DNA of 6,090 nucleotides from Candidatus Odinarchaeota archaeon (lineage in GTDB: Archaea > Asgardarchaeota > Baldrarchaeia > Baldrarchaeales > DXJG01), in assembly GCA_021158895.1 (NCBI GenBank), contig JAGGSW010000078.1, positions 1 through 6,090 on the forward strand. The letters run 5' to 3'. Positions 1 through 5,515 of this stretch are shown one piece after another. The notes under the pieces were generated by a model. It was not told the origin of the DNA, did not search any database, and saw only the letters and a program-made list of their open reading frames with translations. Position 1 is the stretch's first letter, and every line of letters begins with the position of its first letter. A program made the translations under genes and the position numbers.

Positions 1-109
1 GCAAATAATTCCAGCAGCGCTTAGAATACTTGAAGGCTTTGGATACGATGAAAAACAATTAAAAACAGGGGAAAGACAGGTATCGCTTTTTGATTTCTTA
101 AAAAAATGA
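1..109 (+). CDS. polB: Family B DNA polymerase, C-terminal end (partial)
   Basis: This is the 3' end of a replicative family B DNA polymerase; the rest lies to the left of the window. Read in the frame starting at base 2, the last 35 residues contain QIIPAALRILEGFGY, very close to the thumb-domain C-terminus I recall from Pyrococcus polymerases (NQVLPAVLRILEGFGY). The tail then reads RQVSLFDFLKK before a TGA stop at 107-109. QVSLFDFL fits the PIP box that binds the PCNA sliding clamp (Q-x-x-L-x-x-F-hydrophobic); a very similar LFDFLKK tail is known on archaeal clamp-loader large subunits. That is the main alternative, but the IIPAALRILEGFGY segment points to the polymerase. The gene ends 19 bp before the DHH gene on the same strand, so co-transcription is likely. 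Family call confident; the catalytic motifs are not visible here. Confidence 0.85.
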   Translation, partial: QIIPAALRILEGFGYDEKQLKTGERQVSLFDFLKK

Positions 110-128
110 GATTGAGGCTTTGAATAAA

Positions 129-1388
129 ATGTCATATGATAAAGAAAAATTTGACAGGTTTATGGAAGATATTAAAAAAGCAATAGAATCTTTGGGAGAG
201 AATCTCACTCAAGAATCCTTTCTTATTTATCATGATGATGCTGACGGAATAACTTCAGCAGCTATCCTTAAAGAAAGCTTAAAAAATATAGGCTTGGAAG
301 TACGGATGATTTGCCTAGAAAAACTTTATCCCCAAGTTGTTCAAGATTTACATGCAAAAAAGAATAGAACCTTTTTCTACGTAGATATTGCAGCAGCTCA
401 TGCAGAGTTTTTATCAAAGATAAATAAGGGCCGCAATTTAACAATTATATTGGATCATCACGATGCAGTACCCTCCAAAGATCCGCTTATTTACAACCTG
501 GATCCTGAACTCTATGGTTTTAGTGGAGAAAGAGATGCCTCAGGAGCTACTACTACGTATCTTTTTGCAAAATGTTTAGATCAATCTAACGCAAAACTAG
601 CTCATTTAGCCGTAATTGGAAGTGCTGAAATACCAGGTAACTTATCTGGATTGAATAAAATTCCTCTCAATGATGCAGTCAAACAAGGGAAAGTGGTCAT
701 TTCAAAAAGAGGAGAAAAGGAACTATACTCAGTAAAGCTTAATGGAGGTACGTTTTCTCACACAGATTTATCAAAAAAGCTAACCATACTGGGATCGGTT
801 GGATACTATAAAGGTGGTCCTGAAATCGCTGTAAGGGCATGTCTTCACGGAATAACTCCAGAAACGCTAGATAAAATCAAAGAATTAGAAAACAAACGTA
901 AGCAAGTAAATAAGAGACTTCTAAGTAAGCTCAGAATTAAGGGACTCAAAGAAATTGGTCACATTCAATATTTTCATGCTGAAGATGAGTTCAAAGGGAT
1001 GGGTGTTAAGGTAATAGGTACCTTTTGCTCCTATCTAAGTTATCAAAAATGGATAAAGCAAGACAAATATCTTGTAGGATTTATGAATATGCATCCACAA
1101 ATACCAGGATATGGAGAACTAAGGGGAAGTTTTGTGAAAGTGTCTGTTAGAGTCCCTCAACTCTTAAAACAAAAAATTGAGAGAAATGATGCAGTCCCGG
1201 TAAATGTGATTTTAATAGAAGCTTGCAAAAAACTTTCAGGATTTGCTGATGGCCACACAGTAGCAGCATCCGGAGTCATACCGAAAGGAACCGAACTAAA
1301 ACTCATAAATGAAATGAACAAAGAAATAACTAAGAGAAAAAATACAGGTAGGAAGGGGACACTCGATTTTTTCTTAAAAACTACGTAA
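129..1388 (+). CDS. RecJ-like DHH/DHHA1 family phosphoesterase (probable single-strand exonuclease)
   Basis: A 419-aa protein with the DHH phosphoesterase signature. Motif I is HDDADG (about residues 35-40), the motif II aspartate is in VDIAAAH (D86), motif III is DHHD (109-112), and a DHHA1-type glycine/histidine motif, DGHTVAASG, lies at 374-382 where GGHxxAAG is usual. These residues coordinate Mn2+ and cleave phosphodiesters in RecJ and archaeal RecJ-like proteins (GAN, aRecJ), which act on single-stranded DNA or RNA. An oligonucleotide phosphodiesterase is equally compatible. The last residues, KGTLDFFLKTT, look like a PIP box with K in place of Q, suggesting PCNA binding. I chose ATG 129 because GAGG at 114-117 lies 11 bases upstream; the in-frame TTG at 120 is only two bases from it. 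The gene follows polB by 19 bp and is convergent with dnaG, with 11 bp between stop codons. No break or truncation. Confidence 0.85.
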   Translation: MSYDKEKFDRFMEDIKKAIESLGENLTQESFLIYHDDADGITSAAILKESLKNIGLEVRMICLEKLYPQVVQDLHAKKNRTFFYVDIAAAHAEFLSKINKGRNLTIILDHHDAVPSKDPLIYNLDPELYGFSGERDASGATTTYLFAKCLDQSNAKLAHLAVIGSAEIPGNLSGLNKIPLNDAVKQGKVVISKRGEKELYSVKLNGGTFSHTDLSKKLTILGSVGYYKGGPEIAVRACLHGITPETLDKIKELENKRKQVNKRLLSKLRIKGLKEIGHIQYFHAEDEFKGMGVKVIGTFCSYLSYQKWIKQDKYLVGFMNMHPQIPGYGELRGSFVKVSVRVPQLLKQKIERNDAVPVNVILIEACKKLSGFADGHTVAASGVIPKGTELKLINEMNKEITKRKNTGRKGTLDFFLKTT

Positions 1389-1399
1389 TTTCTCTAATA

Positions 1400-2602
1400 T
1401 TAGCCTACTTCCTCAAAAGTGAGAACGGAAAGATCGACTGGGCACTTGGTTACGCCTCTTCTAACAGCACCAATAATATACTCGACTCCCTTTTCACCCG
1501 CAACGTCTACAAGTCTCTGGGTAATAACGCCATCAAAGACTATAGCTCTCACGTTGTCCAATTTTTGTAGTGTCTCTGCTAGCTCACCAACTGAGGTCCT
1601 CTTTATAACCTTAAAACCATTTCCATATATTATTGCTTCGCCTCTTCCACGTACTTCATCTATTCCCTTTAATATTTGTTCAGGAACCTTTACTTTTACT
1701 TCTTCTCTAACGGCTTTCTGTTCTTCAACTCTAACCTTAACAGGTTGAATTTTCTTTAATTCTTCCTTTCTTCTTTCCACCGTAAATTGTTCAACCGGAA
1801 GTTTACTTCTTAATGCCTTAACTATTTCTTTCCTAGTTAATTCTTCTACTTCTCTTCCTGGAGGGGCCCTTGCAATATAATCGATATCAGCTACTTGTAG
1901 AAGTTCCTTAAGTATAAGCTCTCCTCCTCTATCTCCATCAACAAAAGCTATAACATTCTTTTTACGACTTAGTTCAATTATCGTCTTTGGAATGTTAGTT
2001 CCCTCAACAGCTATAACGTTCCTAAAACCATGTTTAAGAAGATTAATGACATCTGCTCTCCCTTCAACAACTATGATCGTATCCGCGTCATCAATATTTG
2101 GCCCAGCCGGCAAACCTTCAGGACCGTATCTGATCAACTCACCAGTTCTTACAGCTCTCATAACCTGCTCTGTGATCTCCTGACTTTCAGGAACCACTTC
2201 TTCTTCCCATTTCCTTAAAATTTCCACAGCTCTTTCTACAATTCTCTTTCTTTTCTCCTCACGCACATCTTCAATTTTCTCTAAAGTAACCCTAGCTGTA
2301 CACGGACCCACTCTATCAACAGTTTCAAGTGTAGCTGCTAAAATAGCAGTTTCTATCCTATCAAGGCTAGATGGAACTATTATCGTTCCTGTAGATTTTC
2401 CTCCTCTAGTTTCTAAATTAACTCTTATTCTACCTATTCTACCTGTCTTTTGCAATTCTCTTAAATCGAGTTCTTCACCCAATAATCCTTCAGTTTGACC
2501 AAATATTGCTCCTACAACATCAGATTTTTCAACAACACCATCTATTTCTATTCTTGCCTTAATAACATATTTCATCGTGTCATATTCACTTTTTCCTACC
2601 AA
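1400..2602 (-). CDS. dnaG: Archaeal DnaG (Toprim primase / exosome subunit)
   Basis: A 400-aa archaeal DnaG, normal length for the family. The N-terminal family signature includes KARIEIDGVVEKSDVVGAIF and FGQTEGLLG (34-42), followed by ELQKTGRIGRI. The central Toprim domain (about 174-260) carries the catalytic glutamate in VVEGRADV (E180) and the metal-binding pair in DGDRGG (D222, D224). A charged linker and a conserved C-terminal domain follow. Archaeal DnaG has been described both as a primase and as a component of the RNA-degrading exosome; the sequence cannot choose between these. Start: GGAGGTG at 2615-2609 lies six bases before TTG 2602. Alternatives are ATG 2575, giving MKYVIKARI as in many homologues but with no nearby ribosome site, and TTG 2617, which overlaps the ribosome site. 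The TTG 2602 start overlaps the preceding Toprim gene by 17 bp, suggesting translational coupling. Confidence 0.93.
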   Translation of the reverse strand: MVGKSEYDTMKYVIKARIEIDGVVEKSDVVGAIFGQTEGLLGEELDLRELQKTGRIGRIRVNLETRGGKSTGTIIVPSSLDRIETAILAATLETVDRVGPCTARVTLEKIEDVREEKRKRIVERAVEILRKWEEEVVPESQEITEQVMRAVRTGELIRYGPEGLPAGPNIDDADTIIVVEGRADVINLLKHGFRNVIAVEGTNIPKTIIELSRKKNVIAFVDGDRGGELILKELLQVADIDYIARAPPGREVEELTRKEIVKALRSKLPVEQFTVERRKEELKKIQPVKVRVEEQKAVREEVKVKVPEQILKGIDEVRGRGEAIIYGNGFKVIKRTSVGELAETLQKLDNVRAIVFDGVITQRLVDVAGEKGVEYIIGAVRRGVTKCPVDLSVLTFEEVG

Positions 2603-3008
2603 ATTTGACACCTCCAAATGTTAAATCTCTTCTATTCAGTCTCAGAATAGTTTTCCTAATGCCTTCAATGCAGGATACTTGTCCTGCTAAGGCATGTTTA
2701 AGTTCATTTCTCATTTCATGTAAAGGAATGGTTCCCCCTATTTCAAGAAGAGACGAAAGGGTTTTCGCTATTTTTTCCCCTTTTTCGTCAAAATCTGTAA
2801 GTATAAGAACTCTTCTACAGCCATATAATTGGTCAATTAACGTGTTTAAACTCTGCTGAGATACTTTAATTATTCTTCCTTCTACCCCGAGAGTCCGAAG
2901 GACTTCTTCGTCCTTTTTCCCTTCAACCAGTATGGGAACGCCTTCGCTGGCTATTTCCCTTATTTTTTCAAGAGTCCTTTCTATTCTTTCTACTATTTCT
3001 TCTTTCAT
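2586..3008 (-). CDS. Small archaeal Toprim-domain protein (UPF0292-like)
   Basis: A 140-aa protein that is essentially a lone Toprim domain. The catalytic glutamate is in PILVEGKKDEEVL (E29) and the DxD metal-binding motif is in LTDFDEKG (D72, D74), followed by a basic tail ending in FGRKK. It resembles the archaeal UPF0292 family and the Toprim core of ribonuclease M5. Such folds cleave or transfer phosphodiesters, but no substrate can be read from the sequence. An N-terminal helix (residues 1-22) rich in E, R and I precedes the domain. ATG 3008 is supported by GAGGA at 3020-3016, seven bases upstream. Its 3' end overlaps the dnaG start, so two Toprim proteins are probably made from one message and may share an RNA or replication role (inference). 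It could also be a degenerate primase-like partner of DnaG. Confidence 0.85.
   Translation of the reverse strand: MKEEIVERIERTLEKIREIASEGVPILVEGKKDEEVLRTLGVEGRIIKVSQQSLNTLIDQLYGCRRVLILTDFDEKGEKIAKTLSSLLEIGGTIPLHEMRNELKHALAGQVSCIEGIRKTILRLNRRDLTFGGVKFGRKK
2609..2615 (-). promoter_or_regulatory. Shine-Dalgarno site deciding the dnaG start
   Basis: GGAGGTG on the minus strand is a near-full complement to the archaeal 16S 3' end. It lies six bases before TTG 2602 and inside the last codons of the upstream Toprim gene, so ribosomes finishing that gene would pass over it. ATG 2575 is too far downstream to use it. Confidence 0.7.
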
Positions 3009-3185
3009 TGAGATGTCCTCTTTTTGTAGGTATTTATGCCTCTGAATGCAAGTAAAGCTATAATTAACTCTCTAATCTCTAAACAAGTACAACTTAATAC
3101 TTTTATTTCTTCTAATTTAAAGTATCGACTGACAAATTTATCGATGTTTAAAATGTAAATATATCGATAGCTAGCGTTTTTTCCC
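3009..3185. other. Intergenic region between taw2 and the Toprim-dnaG pair
   Basis: I see no gene here. On the minus strand two AT-rich candidates could serve as TATA box for the Toprim-dnaG pair. TTAATTATAG at about 3067-3058 would start transcription near 3038 and leave the ribosome site at 3020-3016 in the leader. CATAAATA at 3038-3031 would start almost at the ATG and so fits less well. Neither is strong. The left part of the taw2 3' flank holds the ATCGAT inverted repeat listed separately. No T-run terminator for taw2 is evident. Confidence 0.4.
3139..3169. repeat. ATCGAT inverted repeat downstream of taw2
   Basis: TATCGAT at 3139-3145 and ATCGATA at 3163-3169 are perfect 7-bp inverted copies separated by 17 AT-rich bases. 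Each half is itself palindromic (ATCGAT), and a further partial TATCGA occurs at 3123-3128. It starts 17 bp past the taw2 stop. It could be a weak hairpin in the taw2 3' untranslated region or a protein-binding site; chance in an AT-rich spacer is also possible. Confidence 0.35.
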
Positions 3186-4043
3186 TTATTTAATTTTTAC
3201 GTCTACCACCACGTGAACAAGTCCAGGCCCGTAACTTTTAACAACACGCCTATGAGTTATTCGTTTGACTTCACGGTTACTTTTTATAGCAGCAGATTTT
3301 ACATCGCTAATTGGTTTTTGAAATATGTCACTTGTCTTGTAAATATTGTGGTAATGAATTATTCCACCTTCAGCCTTAACACCCATCATTGCTGCTTCAA
3401 GAAATTCTTGCGTTCTCTCCACATAACCCATGACTATTCTATCAGCTTTGTGCCTCAAAAGTTTCGGAACGATTTCCTTAGAGTCTCCTTGAATTGGATA
3501 AACTATATGATCAACATTATTCAAAAAAACATTTTCTAATAGGTATTTATATGCCAAAGGGTTTAATTCGATAGAAAATATTCTTTTCGGCCGACAATGA
3601 ACAGCTATAGGAATAGAAAATTGACCTATACCAGCAAACATATCAATGACTACCTCATCTGAAAAAACAATTTTGGACATTCTTAACCGTTCATGCTGAT
3701 TTCCAAGACAGAACATAAGCCTTTTTGCATCTAATTTAAATCGGCACTCATTCTCAATTACCATAGTCTCCGTGTTCATGTCACCAGCAATTACTTCAAC
3801 TTTTGGCTCTCTAAAAATTCCTTGTATACCTTCGACAAGATTTAAAACACTTTTAACACGAGGATCATTCTTCAAAATTATCCTGCCTATCTCCTCCTTT
3901 AGGTACGAATATTCATCTGGTAGTTTAATAACGGCTAAATCGCCTAGGACCTTATATTTTGCTGGTAGTTTATTTAACTCGTCCGTAGATAAACCTAACT
4001 CTCTTTTTAGCACGTCTTTTAACTTTGGAACCTTTTTAATCAA
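3186..4043 (-). CDS. taw2: tRNA-Phe wyosine aminocarboxypropyltransferase Taw2 (Trm5/TYW2 family)
   Basis: Taw2 transfers the 3-amino-3-carboxypropyl group of S-adenosylmethionine to the tricyclic wyosine base at G37 of tRNA-Phe. This 285-aa protein has the Trm5/TYW2 layout. An N-terminal RNA-binding region is followed by FCLGNQHERLRM (111-122), then the SAM-binding motif DMFAGIGQFS (134-143), the acidic ELNP (159-162), MGYV (205-208) and IHYHN (229-233). The GN-x-x-ER-x-RM form, MGYV in place of the methyltransferase NLP motif, and IHYHN favour Taw2 over the m1G37 methyltransferase Trm5, its close paralogue. Start: GGTG at 4053-4050 precedes TTG 4043 by six bases; the alternative ATG 4055 contains that site and has no other, but could be used on a leaderless message. 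Only 20 bp separate ATG 4055 from the guide RNA terminator, so its promoter is unclear. Confidence 0.82.
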   Translation of the reverse strand: MIKKVPKLKDVLKRELGLSTDELNKLPAKYKVLGDLAVIKLPDEYSYLKEEIGRIILKNDPRVKSVLNLVEGIQGIFREPKVEVIAGDMNTETMVIENECRFKLDAKRLMFCLGNQHERLRMSKIVFSDEVVIDMFAGIGQFSIPIAVHCRPKRIFSIELNPLAYKYLLENVFLNNVDHIVYPIQGDSKEIVPKLLRHKADRIVMGYVERTQEFLEAAMMGVKAEGGIIHYHNIYKTSDIFQKPISDVKSAAIKSNREVKRITHRRVVKSYGPGLVHVVVDVKIK

Positions 4044-4049
4044 CAGTAA

Positions 4050-4053
4050 CACC
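4050..4053 (-). promoter_or_regulatory. GGTG ribosome site deciding the taw2 start
   Basis: The minus strand reads ATGGTGTTACTGTTG. GGTG lies six bases before TTG 4043, the same spacing seen at dnaG and coaD. This makes the upstream ATG 4055 a possible decoy rather than the start. Confidence 0.45.
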
Positions 4054-4074
4054 ATCTCTTAACACTATAGCTTT

Positions 4075-4085
4075 AAAAAAAGAGC
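4075..4085 (-). terminator. Poly-T terminator of the guide RNA gene
   Basis: On the minus strand GCTC is followed by seven T residues (4081-4075), immediately after the final outer stem of the structured RNA (3' strand 4095-4086). A T-run of this length after a stable RNA is the usual archaeal termination signal, and it shows that the transcribed strand is minus. Confidence 0.75.
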
Positions 4086-4295
4086 GTTGAAGCGCATGTG
4101 GCCTTAGCAGTAACACTCGGCGTCATAGAGAGGCAAACGCCTCCTCTTGGCCGAGTTCTCTTTGCTAGGCCCTTAGGGCGCTTCAACCTCCGGCCCACCT
4201 GTCCCGTACCTGGGTTGGCTCCACGTACATCGTAAGCGGTGACACACCGCTCTTCACGCGCAGAGCCCATCACGTACGGATTACCGGTGGGCCAA
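4075..4295 (-). ncRNA. Two-hairpin H/ACA pseudouridylation guide RNA, sR-h45-like
   Basis: A roughly 220-nt RNA, about 60% GC among AT-rich genes, predicted to guide Cbf5 to 23S rRNA uridines. Hairpin 1: lower stem 4280-4274/4209-4203, pocket strands 4273-4268 and 4216-4210, upper stem 4267-4263/4221-4217, GA 4252-4251 facing GA 4231-4230 below a 6-bp cap, then ACA at 4202-4200, 14 nt from the pocket. Hairpin 2: lower stem 4171-4163/4109-4100 with one bulged A, pocket strands 4162-4157 and 4114-4110, upper stem 4156-4150/4121-4115, GA 4146-4145 facing GA 4124-4123, then ACA at 4099-4097, 15 nt from the pocket. The facing GA pairs look like kink-turns for L7Ae. AACCCAG in hairpin 1 complements CUGGGUU just before U2586; GUUAC in hairpin 2 complements GUAAC just before U1915 (E. 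coli numbering). Outer stems 4293-4286/4199-4192 and 4187-4178/4095-4086 are atypical. Folding was by eye; RNA gene sure, guide class likely. Confidence 0.8.
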
Positions 4296-4301
4296 GTAAT
4301 C

Positions 4302-4808
4302 CTAAGTAGAGATTTGTTTATAAATTTGTCTTTGAGAAGTTTTTCTTAAGACTTTACCATTCCTATTTATTTCACCACTTCTAATTCTATGGGAAGATAT
4401 CGGTTTTCCATTTTCTGCAAGAAGTAACGGTATGACAAAAATGATTAAAGGACACATACCCTTTGAAACTCTTATTCTGTTAATTTCAAGAGCTCTTCCT
4501 AGGGTTTCCTCACTAACAACAAGTCCCTCAATACTTTCATCTATGGTGGTAGGACCATAGACATCATTAAGAGGGAGTATTTTACATCTACTTAATAACC
4601 CTTTATCCTCCAGAAATTCTTTAAGTTCCTTCAGTCTTTCATCGAAACTTAATATCTCCCTTCCTAAAAACTTATTTTTCACCATATTGTCCGTCGTTAG
4701 GCCAATAATAACCTCATCACCGACTTCAAAAGCCTTTAAAATAAGTTTTTTATGACCACGATGCAAACGATCAAAGGTCCCTCCGACAGCTACAAGTTTC
4801 AATTTCAA
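4302..4808 (-). CDS. coaD: Archaeal phosphopantetheine adenylyltransferase (PPAT)
   Basis: This enzyme joins AMP from ATP to 4'-phosphopantetheine, giving dephospho-CoA, the penultimate step of coenzyme A synthesis in the cytoplasm. The 168-aa protein is a nucleotidyltransferase with GGTFDRLHRGH (9-19), containing the HxGH ATP-binding motif, and the C-terminal ISSHRIRSGEI (137-147), equivalent to the ISSTRIR motif that binds ATP phosphates; here a histidine replaces the usual small residue. Length is typical of the archaeal family. Start: GGTG at 4818-4815 lies six bases before TTG 4808, giving MKLKLVAVGGTFD, close to family N-termini; ATG 4820 adds four residues and has no ribosome site of its own. 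From the stop of the metallo-hydrolase gene it is 18 bp to ATG 4820 (30 bp to TTG 4808), so the two are probably co-transcribed. Its final codons contain the guide RNA promoter. Confidence 0.92.
   Translation of the reverse strand: MKLKLVAVGGTFDRLHRGHKKLILKAFEVGDEVIIGLTTDNMVKNKFLGREILSFDERLKELKEFLEDKGLLSRCKILPLNDVYGPTTIDESIEGLVVSEETLGRALEINRIRVSKGMCPLIIFVIPLLLAENGKPISSHRIRSGEINRNGKVLRKTSQRQIYKQIST
4315..4327 (-). promoter_or_regulatory. TATA box of the guide RNA gene
   Basis: AAATTTATAAAC on the minus strand contains the archaeal TATA core TTTATAAA at 4324-4317. A start about 25 bases downstream of its centre falls near 4295, just before the first paired base of the RNA (G4293). The box lies within the last codons of coaD (I-Y-K), so the RNA promoter is embedded in a protein gene. 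Confidence 0.65.
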
Positions 4809-4814
4809 GTTAAA

Positions 4815-4818
4815 CACC
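4815..4818 (-). promoter_or_regulatory. GGTG ribosome site deciding the coaD start
   Basis: The minus strand reads ATGGTGTTTAACTTG. GGTG precedes TTG 4808 by six bases, and nothing upstream of ATG 4820 resembles a ribosome site (the leader is TTTCTTTTTA). The arrangement copies that of taw2. Confidence 0.45.
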
Positions 4819-4838
4819 ATTAAAAAGAAATTAGATTA

Positions 4839-5510
4839 TTAAAACTCTATTTCTTCGCCAGGCTTTAATATAACAACCCTTACCTCAGGGGTTCTTTGTT
4901 TAACAAGCTCTGCAAACCTATTGGGATCCTGCCTAATTACAGGAAACGTGTCATAGTGCATGGGAATTACTGTCTTAGGTTTTAATAGCTCTGTTGCCAA
5001 AGCTGCTTCTTCGGGTCCCATTGTATAATATCCTGAAATAGGTAGCAAAGCGTACTCTGGCTTATATAATTCTCCTATAATTTTCATGTCTCCAAAAACT
5101 TGAGTGTCACCTGCGTGGTAGATGGATGCGCCTGGGACATGTATGACAAATCCTACAGGAGACCCACGTGTAGCGCTGTGAAATGCTTTAACCATAGTGA
5201 TTTTTACCCCCTTTATGTCTGTAGTACCACCAATGTTCATTCCTTCAACTTTCTCTACGCCTTGTTCTTGAAGATATACGGCAAGGTCATAGATCGCAAC
5301 CAAAGTGGCGCCAGTTCTTTTACAAATATCTACGGCGTCACCTACATGGTCGCCATGGTCGTGAGTTACAAGTACAATATCACAGTCTTTTATATCGGAA
5401 GCTTTGATGGGAGCTAAAGGATTTCCTGTCAGAAAAGGGTCTATGAGAATTTTTACTTTTTCAGTCTCTATTTTGAATGCAGCATGACCCAAAAATATTA
5501 TTTTTCCCAT
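4839..5510 (-). CDS. Metal-dependent hydrolase, UPF0173 family (metallo-beta-lactamase fold)
   Basis: A 223-aa single-domain metallo-beta-lactamase-fold hydrolase, matching the length of UPF0173 proteins. The metal ligands are all visible: THDHGDH (H50, D51, H52, D54, H55), H111 in KAFHSA, HAGDT (H132, D135) and H185 in PMHYDTFP. The N-terminus MGKIIFLGHAAFKIET and IDPFLTGNP are typical of this family, which is distinct from RNase Z and glyoxalase II. The physiological substrate is unknown; annotation as a beta-lactamase would be misleading. ATG 5510 has a strong GGGAGGT ribosome site (5524-5518) seven bases upstream, and that site overlaps the last codons and stop of the zinc-ribbon gene. 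The position between that gene and coaD implies one transcript, but no metabolic link to coenzyme A can be read from the sequence. Confidence 0.9.
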   Translation of the reverse strand: MGKIIFLGHAAFKIETEKVKILIDPFLTGNPLAPIKASDIKDCDIVLVTHDHGDHVGDAVDICKRTGATLVAIYDLAVYLQEQGVEKVEGMNIGGTTDIKGVKITMVKAFHSATRGSPVGFVIHVPGASIYHAGDTQVFGDMKIIGELYKPEYALLPISGYYTMGPEEAALATELLKPKTVIPMHYDTFPVIRQDPNRFAELVKQRTPEVRVVILKPGEEIEF

Positions 5511-5515
5511 CTTTC

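Noticed and set aside
120..128. TTG 120 as start of the DHH gene
   Set aside because: It is only two bases from GAGG (114-117), too close for initiation; ATG 129 fits better.
1419..1748. Plus-strand open frames opposite dnaG, the Toprim gene, taw2, coaD and the hydrolase
   Set aside because: They are antisense to genes with clear conserved motifs and have low-complexity S/T/L-rich translations and no ribosome sites that I could see.
3186..4043. Trm5 (tRNA m1G37 methyltransferase)
   Set aside because: Same fold, but the protein has MGYV instead of an NLP-type motif, plus GN-x-x-ER-x-RM and IHYHN, which point to Taw2. Not excluded without a tree.
4073..4273. 66-codon open frame on the minus strand within the GC-rich segment
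   Set aside because: It lies wholly within the structured RNA. Its codons are explained by paired stems, it runs into the T-tract terminator, and the peptide is rich in R and G with no recognisable fold.
4086..4293. Transcription of the RNA from the plus strand
   Set aside because: The stems would also form there, but the T-run, the TATA box position and the ACA boxes after both lower stems all fit only the minus strand.
4075..4295. RNase P RNA or SRP (7S) RNA
   Set aside because: The conserved cores are missing: no GAGGAAAGUCC-like P4 strand and no GGAAG...AGCA helix 8 motif. The 5' and 3' ends do not pair. AGAACUCGGC at 4158-4149 recalls an RNase P segment but is accounted for by the hairpin 2 pocket and upper stem.
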